This document shows, piece by piece, positions 26,584-34,748 of a DNA stretch of 41,230 nt. The stretch covers positions 1 to 41,230 of the forward strand of contig QAPD01000070.1 in the NCBI GenBank assembly GCA_003052455.1, given 5' to 3'. A program made the translations under genes and the position numbers. Below the pieces are notes generated by a model that was given only the letters and a program-made list of their open reading frames with translations, made no database searches and was not told the DNA's origin. Positions within the stretch are counted from its first letter, which is position 1. Each line of letters begins with the position of its first letter. The stretch is from Sphaerisporangium cinnabarinum. Its GTDB lineage: Bacteria > Actinomycetota > Actinomycetes > Actinomycetales > Cellulomonadaceae.

Positions 26584-29500
26584 ATGACCCGATCGCCCGC
26601 CCCGCCCCCTGCCGTGCGCCGCGCTCGGCGCCGCACGACGACCGCCGCCCTCGCGCTCGCGACGGCCGGCTCCCTCCTCCTGGCCCCCGCGACCGCCCAG
26701 GGCGCGCCGGCCGCCCCGCCCGCGGCACCGGCGTCGACCACGGTCGACGCCGCTCCGGCGTACGGCGCCCCCGACGCGACCGCCGCCGACTACTACGGCG
26801 CGCTGCTGCGCCACACCCGCTGGGTCGAGACCGTCTGGGACGAGTCCGCCGGGGTGTACCAGCTCAAGGACTTCAACTTCGCCGTCGTGCTGGGCAACGC
26901 CGTGCTCCTGACCCACGGCGAGTACGACGCCGAGCTCGCGGGCGTCCCGGAGGAGACGCTCCGCGCGCGCACGCTCGCGACCATCCGGCACTACGCGGCC
27001 ACCAACCGCTTCGTCGACCCCGCGGGCACGTGGGGCAAGAAGCTGTTCTGGGACTCGACGTTCCAGTCCTACTTCCTCGCGGCGGGGACGCTGCTGTGGG
27101 ACGAGCTCGACGCGACGACGCAGGCCAACCTCACGACCATCGCGACCGGCCAGTCGAAGTACACCGCCGATCTCGACTTCGGCAAGGACCCGCTCTCCGG
27201 GTCGTGGACCGCGGACTGGCCGACGGGCAAGCACGAGGGCGACACCGCGCAGGAGGAGGTCGGCGTCTACACGCAGGCCCTCGCGCCCGGCCTCGCCTGG
27301 GCGCCCGACGAACCCGACGCCGCACGCTGGGCCGAGCAGCTCGGCGACTGGGGCCGCAACGCCGCGGGCCAGCCGACGGCCGACCGGAACAACCCGGCCG
27401 TCGTCGCGGGCAAGCCCGTCTCGACGAACACCATGCAGACCATCCACGACACGTACCTCGTGGAGAACCACGGGTCGTTCGGGCCGCACTACCAGTCCGA
27501 CATCTGGCGCTCGGGCGGCCGCAACGCGATCCACTTCCTCCTGCGCGACGAGCCGCTCCCCGAGATCCTGCTGCACCAGCCGAACTCGGCCGAGCTCTGG
27601 GAGTCCATCAAGCTCGTCATGTCCGACGCGGGCGAGCCGTTCATGCCCATGGTCGCCGACCGCGAGTTCCTCTACGGCCGTGACGCCATCCCCATGGCGT
27701 TCCTCGGCCAGGTCCTGCGCGACCCCGACGCCGCGCGCGCCGAGGCGAACCTCGCCGCCGCGCTCGAGGACTACCAGTCGTACGCGCCCGTCCACCGGCT
27801 CGCGAAGTTCTCGGGCGAGCCCAAGTACGAGCCCGAGGCGCGCGCGGAGATCGCGATCTCCTACCTCCTGCACGTCGAGGCGGCCGAGTCGCCCGAGGGC
27901 CCCGTCGAGCCGACGCCGCAGGACGAGTTCTTCGAGCGCCTCTCCGGCGTGCGCGACTTCGGGGCCGGGCCCGGCCTGACCGTCCAGCAGACGGCGGACG
28001 CGTGGGCCGCGGCGTCGAGCCGCAAGGGCTTCGTCAAGTTCCCCTGGGTCCCCGCGCACGACTCGTGGCTGTTCCACGTCTCCGGCTCGACCCCGTTCCT
28101 CTACCCGACCACGGGCGCGACGGTCGACGACCGGCACGTGCGGACGTACACCGGGCCGCGGGACGGCTTCGAGGGCACGTCGTCGGTGTTCCGGGTCGGC
28201 GGCGGGTACGCGGGCCAGGTCACGCTCCCGACGGGCGCCGCCGTCTACGCGTCGACCGGTGCCGGCACGGAGGACGCGAGCCTGTCGGTCCGCAACCTCG
28301 ACATGAACGGCTACTCCGGCCTCGACGGGTCGCGCACCTACACGACCGCCGAGGGCGAGACCACCGCGACCCTCCCGGTGACGCGTCCGGCCGACCCCGC
28401 GGACGCGAAGGCCGCGCGCGTCGACGACCTGTCGTTCGCGCCGGTCACGGCCCGCTACGTCCGGCTCCTCGGGCAGCAGGGCCACCCGCAGTACGGCTAC
28501 TCGATGTTCGCGTTCCACGCCTACGGCGACGAGCGATCGACGACCGACCTCGCCGCCGGGAAGGTCGCGACCGCGTCGAGCCAGGACACGGCGGGAGGCC
28601 GCACCGCGGCGCGCGTGACCGACGGCAACCCGTCGACCCGCTGGGCCGTCGCGGTCGGCGAGCGCACGCGTCCGGACTCGTGGATCCAGGTCGACCTCGG
28701 CGAGGAGACCACCGTGGGCGGCGTGCGGTTCGCGTGGGAGGCGAGCGCGGGCGCGCGCTACCTCGTCCAGACGTCGACCGACGGCGAGACCTGGACCACC
28801 GCGACCGCGTACGGCAAGGCCCCGGCGGACGTGAACGTCGCGCGGCTCGACACCGTCGACCTCACGCCCGCGGGCGCCGACGAGCCCGGCCCCGTCACGA
28901 CGCGCTACGTCCGCATGCAGGGTGTGCGCGGCGACGCGGCCTACGGCTACTCGCTCTACCACCTGCGCGCGTTCTCGCCCACGGGGACCGACGTCGCCGC
29001 GGGCAAGGCGGCCACGGCGTCGAGCGCCAACGGCTCGAACCCCGCGAGCGCCGTCACCGACGGCTCCGCCACGACCCGCTGGGCCGTCGCGGTCGCGGAC
29101 CGCACCAAGCCCGACTCGTGGGTCCAGGTGGACCTCGGCGCGCCCACCGCGGTGAGCCAGGTCCAGCTCGGCTGGGAGGTCGCCGCGGGCCAGGAGTACC
29201 GCGTGCAGACGTCGCTCGACGGGCAGGCGTGGCACGACGCCGCGTCGTTCCGGTACACGGGCGACCAGGTGCTGAGCAGCGAGGGCGACTGGCTCAACGT
29301 CGAGGGCGAGGCCGGGTTCGTCGTGCGCGGCTCGGACGCCCCCGTGACCGTCTCGCGCGCGACCGCCACGCGCCACGTCGTGCGGCTCACCGACGGCGCG
29401 ACCGGGCCCCGGCTCGTCGAGATGGTCCCGGGCGACGCCGCGGCGACGGCCGCGCAGGCCGGGGCTCGCGTGCCCACGGCCGACGCGGCGGGCGTGCTCG

Positions 29501-30561
29501 TGAGCGCGGTCGACGGGTACGTCGTCGCGTTCAACCTCACGGGCGCCGACGTCGCGACGACCCTCACCGTCCCGCACGACGGCGGGGCCGTCCCGGTCTA
29601 CGCCGGCACCCAGGCCGTGGGGGCGGACGCCTCGACGCTCGCGGTCACGGTCCCCGCGGGCGACGCCGTCGTCCTCGCCCCGCGCGCGACGGTCGCCACG
29701 CCCGCCGGGCAGACCCCCGCCGGTGTCACGGTCGCCGTCGACGACGCCCGCTCGTTCCGCGTCAGCGGCGACGGGGCGCCGGTCGTGCTGCACCACGCCG
29801 AGACGGGCGCGACGCGCACCGTCGGGGCGACGTCGTCGGGCACGCGCGTCACCCTCCGGGACGCGACCCCGTTCCCGGTCGCGGACCACGCGCTCAGCAC
29901 GCTCACGTTCCCCGCGTCCGTGCTGCCCGCCGGCATGACGTCGCCGTCGCTCGCCGTGGACGGAGACGCCGCGACGTCGTGGGTGCCCGGGCCGGACGGC
30001 CGCATGGTCTCCGACCTGGGCACGCCGCGCGAGATCGGCACCGTCGTCGCCGCGTGGGAGCGCGGCGGCGCGCCGGAGTCGGTCGTCTCGGTGAGCGAGG
30101 ACGGCCTGACGTTCACCGACGTCGGCACGCTCGGTGCCGGCGACGTGCGCGGCGCGCTCGCCGTGGACCGCACGGCCCGGTACGTCGCGCTGAGCACGTC
30201 GTGGCGCGACGGCGACCCGGGCCTCACGGCGCTGCGCGTGCTCGCGCCCGGCGCCGCGGACCCCGCGGTCCAGCCCGGGGTCGCCGTCACGGCGACGGCC
30301 GAGGTGCGGTGCCTCGCGGGCAAGGCCTACGTGGCGGTGCGCGTCGTGAACGACGACGACGTCCCGCTCGACGTCGAGGTCGCCACCCCGTGGGGCGCGA
30401 AGAGCTTCCCCGCGGTCGCACCGGGGAAGAACGCGTACCAGTCGTTCGCCGTCCGCGGGGCCACGACCGGCCCCGTGACGACGACGGCCACGCCGTCCGA
30501 CGACGCCGACGAGCGCGAGACCGTCGCGACGCCGGAGCACGGGCAGCCCGCCTGCGGCTGA
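26584..30561 (+). CDS. secreted discoidin-domain protein with an unassigned alpha/alpha-toroid-like catalytic region
   Basis: 1325-aa exported protein; signal peptide about 1-40 (RRARRRTTTAALALATAGSL, cleavage near TAQGA). Residues about 60-440 are mostly helical with WDSTFQSYFLAAGTLLWDEL and ENHGSFGPHYQ (294-304), and are followed by a beta-rich region (450-630). Toroid plus beta-sandwich with Asn295, His296 and Tyr303 together recalls polysaccharide lyases of the heparinase/PL8 clans, whose catalysts are Asn, His and Tyr, but I cannot assign a family and a hydrolase is possible. Then come a half discoidin repeat (619-650), two F5/8C domains (about 653-795 and 800-890, both with STRWAVAV- or TTRWAVAV-type cores), a degenerate third (1118-1225), and a Cys-bearing C-terminal module (1234-1325) shared with the GH92 enzyme. 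Operator site 3 controls it. Confidence 0.88.
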   Translation: MTRSPAPPPAVRRARRRTTTAALALATAGSLLLAPATAQGAPAAPPAAPASTTVDAAPAYGAPDATAADYYGALLRHTRWVETVWDESAGVYQLKDFNFAVVLGNAVLLTHGEYDAELAGVPEETLRARTLATIRHYAATNRFVDPAGTWGKKLFWDSTFQSYFLAAGTLLWDELDATTQANLTTIATGQSKYTADLDFGKDPLSGSWTADWPTGKHEGDTAQEEVGVYTQALAPGLAWAPDEPDAARWAEQLGDWGRNAAGQPTADRNNPAVVAGKPVSTNTMQTIHDTYLVENHGSFGPHYQSDIWRSGGRNAIHFLLRDEPLPEILLHQPNSAELWESIKLVMSDAGEPFMPMVADREFLYGRDAIPMAFLGQVLRDPDAARAEANLAAALEDYQSYAPVHRLAKFSGEPKYEPEARAEIAISYLLHVEAAESPEGPVEPTPQDEFFERLSGVRDFGAGPGLTVQQTADAWAAASSRKGFVKFPWVPAHDSWLFHVSGSTPFLYPTTGATVDDRHVRTYTGPRDGFEGTSSVFRVGGGYAGQVTLPTGAAVYASTGAGTEDASLSVRNLDMNGYSGLDGSRTYTTAEGETTATLPVTRPADPADAKAARVDDLSFAPVTARYVRLLGQQGHPQYGYSMFAFHAYGDERSTTDLAAGKVATASSQDTAGGRTAARVTDGNPSTRWAVAVGERTRPDSWIQVDLGEETTVGGVRFAWEASAGARYLVQTSTDGETWTTATAYGKAPADVNVARLDTVDLTPAGADEPGPVTTRYVRMQGVRGDAAYGYSLYHLRAFSPTGTDVAAGKAATASSANGSNPASAVTDGSATTRWAVAVADRTKPDSWVQVDLGAPTAVSQVQLGWEVAAGQEYRVQTSLDGQAWHDAASFRYTGDQVLSSEGDWLNVEGEAGFVVRGSDAPVTVSRATATRHVVRLTDGATGPRLVEMVPGDAAATAAQAGARVPTADAAGVLVSAVDGYVVAFNLTGADVATTLTVPHDGGAVPVYAGTQAVGADASTLAVTVPAGDAVVLAPRATVATPAGQTPAGVTVAVDDARSFRVSGDGAPVVLHHAETGATRTVGATSSGTRVTLRDATPFPVADHALSTLTFPASVLPAGMTSPSLAVDGDAATSWVPGPDGRMVSDLGTPREIGTVVAAWERGGAPESVVSVSEDGLTFTDVGTLGAGDVRGALAVDRTARYVALSTSWRDGDPGLTALRVLAPGAADPAVQPGVAVTATAEVRCLAGKAYVAVRVVNDDDVPLDVEVATPWGAKSFPAVAPGKNAYQSFAVRGATTGPVTTTATPSDDADERETVATPEHGQPACG

Positions 30562-30574
30562 CCGTGCCGCTCCC

Positions 30575-30620
30575 CGGACCCGGGGTCGTGCGCCCCACGC
30601 GGCGCGCGGCCCCGGGTCCG
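30575..30620 (+). terminator. terminator after the secreted enzyme gene
   Basis: CGGACCCGGGG and CCCCGGGTCCG form a perfect 11-bp stem around a 24-nt GC-rich loop, starting 14 bp after the stop codon. No U-tract. Confidence 0.55.
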
Positions 30621-30805
30621 TCGCGTCCGGCGCGCGCGTCCCGCTGGGCCTGCGTCGGGCCTGGACCGGACCCGGATCGGGCCCGCCAGGTCGGGACCTT
30701 CGGCCGGTCCGGTGCAGGGCCTCGCGAGGATACGTTCGAGGTCCTGACGGCACCGCCGTCGGGAGGTCCGGACCGCCGGGCCGTCGTGGTCCGAAGGAGC
30801 CGCCG

Positions 30806-31519
30806 ATGACCCGCCCCGGCCTCGTGGTCGCCGGACTGGACCGGCTGTCCGTCACGGACTGGCCCGGCCGACGGGTCGCCACCGTCCTCACCCAGGGCTG
30901 CCCGTGGCGCTGCGGCTACTGCCACCACCCCGGCCTGTGCGCGGTCGCCGCGCCCGGCGGCGCGCCCCCGCAGGACACGGTCCCCTGGTCCGAGGTCGTC
31001 GCGTTCCTCGCTCCGCGCCGCCGCCTGCTCGACGGCGTCGTGTTCTCGGGCGGCGAGCCCACCCTGCACCCGGGGCTGCTCGGGGCGATCGACGACGTGC
31101 GGGGCCTCGGCCTCGACGTCGGGCTCCACACCGCCGGCCCGTGGCCCGCACGGCTCGCCCGGCTGCTGCCGTTCGTCGACTGGGTCGGCCTGGACATCAA
31201 GCACCTGCCGTCCCGCTACCCCGTCGTGACGGGCACGATCCCGTCCGGGCGCCGCGCGTTCGAGGCGCTGGCCGTGATCCTGCGCTCGGGCGTCGACCAC
31301 GAGGTGCGCACGACCGTCGACCCGAGCGTGCACTCGCGCACCGAGCTCCTCGCGCTCGGCACGCACCTGCGCCGCCTCGGCGTGCGCGAGTGGGTGCTCC
31401 AGGAGGCCGTGCCCGACGGCGCGTCCCCCACCTGGGCGCGCGGGCTCGCGGGCCGCCGCCTCGCCGACGTGCTCGACGCGACCGACCTCGCCTGGGCACG
31501 GCGGCGCGCCGCCGCCTGA
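30806..31519 (+). CDS. radical SAM activating enzyme, NrdG-like
   Basis: 237-aa radical S-adenosylmethionine protein. The [4Fe-4S] motif is C32-P-W-R-C36-G-Y-C39, followed by the SAM-binding GGE in VVFSGGEPTLHPGLL (residues 89-103) and VDWVGLDIKHL. The short N-terminus (GLDRLSVTDWPGRRVATVLT) matches activases of the anaerobic ribonucleotide reductase class III or glycyl-radical type. Its partner glycyl-radical enzyme (nrdD) is not next to it in this window, so the substrate protein is not proven. AAGGAG lies 6 nt before the ATG. Preceded by a 244-bp gap with a terminator for the gene before. Confidence 0.85.
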   Translation: MTRPGLVVAGLDRLSVTDWPGRRVATVLTQGCPWRCGYCHHPGLCAVAAPGGAPPQDTVPWSEVVAFLAPRRRLLDGVVFSGGEPTLHPGLLGAIDDVRGLGLDVGLHTAGPWPARLARLLPFVDWVGLDIKHLPSRYPVVTGTIPSGRRAFEALAVILRSGVDHEVRTTVDPSVHSRTELLALGTHLRRLGVREWVLQEAVPDGASPTWARGLAGRRLADVLDATDLAWARRRAAA

Positions 31520-31594
31520 CGTCGCGCCCTGACGTCGCGGCGTCGGACCGCGCGGCGGCCCGGTCGACCGTGGAGTCGCCGGACGGGCCGGGGG

Positions 31595-32218
31595 TCAGAC
31601 CGGGCGGACCGGCTGACGGAGCACGGTGCGCAGCTTCGCGGGGTCCGTGCGCCGGACGTCGCTCAGGTAGATCTCGTGGTGCGGCCCGGCGAACGTGAGC
31701 CCGTGCTCGGGGAGGTAGACGTCGTGCAGCTCCGCGAGCACCGGGCCCTCGTCGTCGTACGGGCCGACGTGCAGCGTCTGCACCGACCGCCCCTCCGTGA
31801 GGCTCGTCCGCCGCACGAGGTCGAGCGCGGCCGGGGGCTCCTTCTTCGCCCGGAGCGTCTCCGTGGCGGAGACGACCGTGTCCTCGTCCACCCAGTCTGG
31901 CTGGATGACGAGGAGGGTCCACCGCCACGCGCCCTTCTCGCGACGCACGAACGTGCCCGGGTCGTCGGCCGTCCACAGCCCCTCGAGCGGCCCGACGACG
32001 TAGTCCCGCCCCGCGCGCTTGCTCGCGAACTTCACGGCGTAGGAGAGGGAGAACAGCGCCTCGACCGCCAGCCCGTAGGCCGGCGCCGTGTTGGGGTCCC
32101 CCTCGCCGTCGACGGCGAGGTAGGCGAGCGTCGGGACGTCCACCTCGACGAACCGGCCGCGGGGCGGCGCGTAGAGCTCGCGGTGGGACGCCTTGAGGTC
32201 GACCTTGTCCGACGGCAT
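31595..32218 (-). CDS. GyrI-like small-molecule-binding domain protein
   Basis: 207-aa cytoplasmic protein made of a single GyrI-like (SOUL/GyrI, effector-binding) domain: VEVDVPTLAYLAVDGEGDPN at the start, RRWTLLVIQPDW-like WRWTLLVIQPDWV, LHVGPYDDEGPVLAELHDVY and GPHHEIYLSDVRRTDPAKL near the end, which are the standard blocks of the standalone COG4832-type proteins. These bind hydrophobic or cationic ligands; some hydrolyse cyclopropanated toxins, but no activity can be claimed here. No neighbours on the same strand. TAGCGT lies 6 nt before the ATG, suggesting a leaderless transcript. Confidence 0.85.
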   Translation of the reverse strand: MPSDKVDLKASHRELYAPPRGRFVEVDVPTLAYLAVDGEGDPNTAPAYGLAVEALFSLSYAVKFASKRAGRDYVVGPLEGLWTADDPGTFVRREKGAWRWTLLVIQPDWVDEDTVVSATETLRAKKEPPAALDLVRRTSLTEGRSVQTLHVGPYDDEGPVLAELHDVYLPEHGLTFAGPHHEIYLSDVRRTDPAKLRTVLRQPVRPV

Positions 32219-32224
32219 GGCCCG

Positions 32225-32230
32225 ACGCTA
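32225..32230 (-). promoter_or_regulatory. -10 hexamer for the leaderless GyrI-like gene
   Basis: Minus-strand TAGCGT with a six-base gap (CGGGCC) to the ATG at 32218. Same hexamer and gap as dcd and as the gene at 39722. Confidence 0.5.
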
Positions 32231-32304
32231 CCGGGCTCCGCCGACACGCGAGCACGCCGACGGACGTCCGCGCACGATCCCCGCGCGCCTGATATCCAGG
32301 AGGG

Positions 32305-32790
32305 GTGACCTCCCCGCCGCCCTCCTCCCCGCACGACCCGCGGCACGGGTCCCTGTCCGGCGGTCCCCCACCGGGCCCGCACCCCGCCTACCCGCCGCAC
32401 CCCGGGCGCCCGGGTCCCGGGTATCCGCCGCGCCCCGGGCACCCGGGGCGCCCAGGCCCCGGGTATCCGGCACCGGGGTACGCGCCGTCGCCCGTGCCGC
32501 CCGCAGCCGCCTTCACGCCGCGGTACCGGCGCACGGCCTGGGTGCTCATCTGGGTCCCGGTCGTCCTCATGGTCGCCGCGGGCGCGCTGAGCATCGGCCT
32601 GCTCGCCTACGCCGACAGCGACCCGGCGAACAACTCCGCCGCCGGCTACCTCGCCCTGCTGATGTGGGCCGCGATGCTCGTCGTCGGACCGCTCCTGCTC
32701 GGCGCGTTCGTGCCGGGCTGCGTGATGCTCGCGCGCTCGAACCGGGCGCGCGCGCTCACACAGGTCACCGGCTACCGGCCGCCGGCCTGA
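32305..32790 (+). CDS. proline-rich membrane protein of unknown function
   Basis: 161 aa. Residues 1-70 are Pro/Gly/His/Tyr-rich repeats (HPGRPGPGYPPRPGHPGRPG is typical), disordered and presumably cytoplasmic. Two to three membrane segments follow (about 78-102, 112-128 and 129-143). The start is a GTG; AGGAGG lies only 1 nt before it, too close to act, and TATCCA lies 6 nt before it, so the mRNA may be leaderless; the first residues MTSPPP are nevertheless typical of such proteins. The gene overlaps the convergent hydrolase gene by 26 bp at their 3' ends. I do not recognise a function. Confidence 0.65.
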   Translation: MTSPPPSSPHDPRHGSLSGGPPPGPHPAYPPHPGRPGPGYPPRPGHPGRPGPGYPAPGYAPSPVPPAAAFTPRYRRTAWVLIWVPVVLMVAAGALSIGLLAYADSDPANNSAAGYLALLMWAAMLVVGPLLLGAFVPGCVMLARSNRARALTQVTGYRPPA

Positions 32791-33787
32791 CGACGGGTCC
32801 CGGGTCGGGCCGCGCGGTGGCCGGGGCCACGTACTCGACGACCGCCCGCACGACGTCGGGGTCGCGCAGCAGCCGGTGGTGCCCGAGCCCCTCGGTCGTG
32901 AGCAGCTCGCCCTCGGGCCAGGCCGCCGCGAGCGCGGCGCCGACGGGGTACGGCACCTCCTTGTCGGCGCGGTCGTGCACGACGAGCGCCGGCGGCACCC
33001 GGTGCGTGCGCAGCGTGTCCCGCACGTCGAGCTCGGGCAGCGGGCGCCCGGCGAGCTCGGAGAGCCGGCTCTGGAGGAGCGCGCGCGTCGGCCGCGACAG
33101 GCCCAGCAGGTCGGCGAACCCGTCGAGCTGGCCGAGGACGTCGGCGATCGCCGCGACGAGCACGAGGCGCCGCGCGGGCAGGCCGTCGCGCACCGCGAGC
33201 ACCGTCGTCGCCGTGCCGAGCGAGTGCGCGACGACGGCCGTCGCCTCCCCGTGCTCGCGCACCACGGCGGCGAGGGCGTCCGCGAGCTCGGGCATCGTGC
33301 TCCGACGCGGACCGAGGCGGCCGGGCCCGGAGTCGCCGTGGCTCGGCGCGTCGAACGCGACGACACGGTGGCCCGCGGCACGCAGCGGCTCGACGAACGC
33401 CCCGAGCTGGCCGCGCCGACCGCCCCACCCGTGCGCGAGGTAGACCACGCCGGACCCCGTCCCGTGTCCCACGGCCCCGACGGGCGCGTCGTCCACGGAG
33501 GCGGTGTACGGGTCCCAGGTCTCGACGACGACCCGCGCACCGGACGACGTCGTCACGGTGCTCAGCGCACCGGCGACGGCGCGGTCGTCGCGGCGGCGAC
33601 CCGCGCCGTCGGGCGGGGTGCACCACAGGTCGAGCGCGAGCCGGGCGGCACGCCGGGGCGACACCGTCTGGAGCACCGCGAACCGGGCGCGCACGAGCGC
33701 GAGGCGGGCCGCCGCCTTGCGACGGCGCGCGGCGCGCCGTCGGTCCAGACGAACGGTCGTGCTTTTCTCGGCTGGCGAGGCGGTCAC
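32765..33787 (-). CDS. alpha/beta hydrolase
   Basis: 340-aa serine hydrolase fold. The core motifs are in order: VVYLAHGWGGRRGQLGAFVE (oxyanion HGWGG), RVVAFDAPSHGDSGPG, nucleophile elbow AHSLG, acid in LVVHDRADKEVPYPVG and base in TEGLGHHRLLRDPDVV, the full Ser-Asp-His triad. The first 60 residues are a basic helical extension (RRRAARRRKAAARL) outside the fold. Substrate unknown. GTG start with AGAGGA at 5 nt. It lies 43 bp downstream of the TetR gene on the same strand and is the likely target of that regulator. Confidence 0.88.
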   Translation of the reverse strand: MTASPAEKSTTVRLDRRRAARRRKAAARLALVRARFAVLQTVSPRRAARLALDLWCTPPDGAGRRRDDRAVAGALSTVTTSSGARVVVETWDPYTASVDDAPVGAVGHGTGSGVVYLAHGWGGRRGQLGAFVEPLRAAGHRVVAFDAPSHGDSGPGRLGPRRSTMPELADALAAVVREHGEATAVVAHSLGTATTVLAVRDGLPARRLVLVAAIADVLGQLDGFADLLGLSRPTRALLQSRLSELAGRPLPELDVRDTLRTHRVPPALVVHDRADKEVPYPVGAALAAAWPEGELLTTEGLGHHRLLRDPDVVRAVVEYVAPATARPDPGPVVRPAAGSR

Positions 33788-33830
33788 GAGGGTCCTCTCG
33801 GTAGGGATGCGGTCAGGTGCGGGCGGGCGC

Positions 33831-34433
33831 TCAGGCGACCGGGACGGGCGCGCGCGACGCGTCGAGGAGAGCCGCGAACGCGCGGCGCGCGCGGTCCTCG
33901 GCCGACGGGTCGGCCATGAAGACGTGCGCGTGGTGCAGCGCGAGCATCACCCCGTAGAGCTCCGACGCGAACTGCTGCGGATCCACGTCGTCGCGGAAGC
34001 CGCTCTCGGCGACGCACGTCCGGTAGACCTGCGCGACGGCGTCGTACAGGTCCTGGTGATCGCGCACGAGCTGGTCCCGGACCGGCCCTTCCTGGGCGGC
34101 GAGCTCCGTCGCCGCCTTGACGAACAGGCAGCCGCCGGGCTGCTGCCGCAGGTCGCACACGAGCCACCGCTCGAACAGCTCGCGCAGGCGACGCTCGCCG
34201 CGGGGCGTGCGCAGCGCCGGGGCGACGACCGTGTCGACGAACTCCGCGCGCGCCTGGTCGAGCACCGCGAGCTGGAGCGACTCCTTCGAGCGGAAGTGCG
34301 CGTAGAGCCCGCTCTTCGACATGCCCGTGGCGCGCGCGAGCTCACCGATCGTCAGGCCCGCCAGGCCCACGCGGTACGCGGCCTCCACGCCGCGGTGCAG
34401 GATCGCCTGCCGCGTGTCGTCGCCCTTGGTCAC
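33831..34433 (-). CDS. TetR-family transcriptional regulator
   Basis: 200-aa regulator. The DNA-binding domain is textbook: TRQAILHRGVEAAYRVGLAG, LTIGELARATGMSKSGLYAH and FRSKESLQLAVLD (residues 7-60). The C-terminal ligand domain resembles the TetR_C_6/YcdC-like group (ACTELAAQEGPVRDQLV-type segment at about 110-125). Starts with GTG and has TACGTT 6 nt upstream rather than a Shine-Dalgarno. Probably represses itself and the hydrolase downstream. Confidence 0.9.
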   Translation of the reverse strand: MTKGDDTRQAILHRGVEAAYRVGLAGLTIGELARATGMSKSGLYAHFRSKESLQLAVLDQARAEFVDTVVAPALRTPRGERRLRELFERWLVCDLRQQPGGCLFVKAATELAAQEGPVRDQLVRDHQDLYDAVAQVYRTCVAESGFRDDVDPQQFASELYGVMLALHHAHVFMADPSAEDRARRAFAALLDASRAPVPVA

Positions 34434-34439
34434 CCGACG

Positions 34440-34445
34440 AACGTA
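34440..34445 (-). promoter_or_regulatory. -10 hexamer for the leaderless tetR-type gene
   Basis: Minus-strand TACGTT, six bases before the GTG start codon at 34433; fits TANNNT. Confidence 0.5.
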
Positions 34446-34592
34446 GCACGACCGTGCGGAAAGCGGGAGGGCCGATCACCCGGTCGAGCCGTCGCGGGTC
34501 GTTCGGTAACGACGAACAGGCCGTATGCGACAGGTTCGCACCCCCCGGCCGACATCGTGGGGGCGTGCACTGACTGTCCGTGGATGCAGAAA

Positions 34593-34615
34593 AGGGACCT
34601 GCGTTCACAGGTCCC
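34593..34615. terminator. short terminator-like hairpin
   Basis: AGGGACCTG, loop CGTTCA, CAGGTCCCT. On the minus strand the stem is followed by TTTTCTG, the pattern of an intrinsic terminator reading leftwards, although no gene reads into it from the right except antisense of the Abi gene. Confidence 0.5.
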
Positions 34616-34669
34616 TGGTCTGGCCAGTCACGTTAGGCGAAGCGGACCCGACTGGCTGGGTGTGGGCTT

Positions 34670-34698
34670 CGCAGCGATAGACAGAGCCTATCGCTGCG
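34670..34698. promoter_or_regulatory. 11-bp inverted repeat upstream of the Abi gene
   Basis: CGCAGCGATAG, 7-nt spacer ACAGAGC, CTATCGCTGCG. Perfect arms; ends 50 bp before the ATG. Either an operator or a hairpin in the leader. Confidence 0.5.
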
Positions 34699-34748
34699 TA
34701 CGTGAGATGCAAACCGGCCCCCGCCGAACTGGTAGTACGGTCTGCCCC

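Larger units (their letters stand above)
34434..34748. other. gene-free region with three inverted repeats before the Abi gene
   Basis: Apart from the tetR -10 hexamer, this 315-bp stretch holds three stem-loops: AGGGACCTG/CAGGTCCCT (34593-34615, 9 bp, 6-nt loop, after an AAAA run), GCCAGTC/GACTGGC (34623-34656) and the perfect 11-bp CGCAGCGATAG/CTATCGCTGCG (34670-34698, 7-nt loop). Base composition is more AT-rich than the neighbourhood. The first looks like a terminator; the third, about 50 bp before the ATG, could be an operator or 5' UTR hairpin. Confidence 0.6.
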
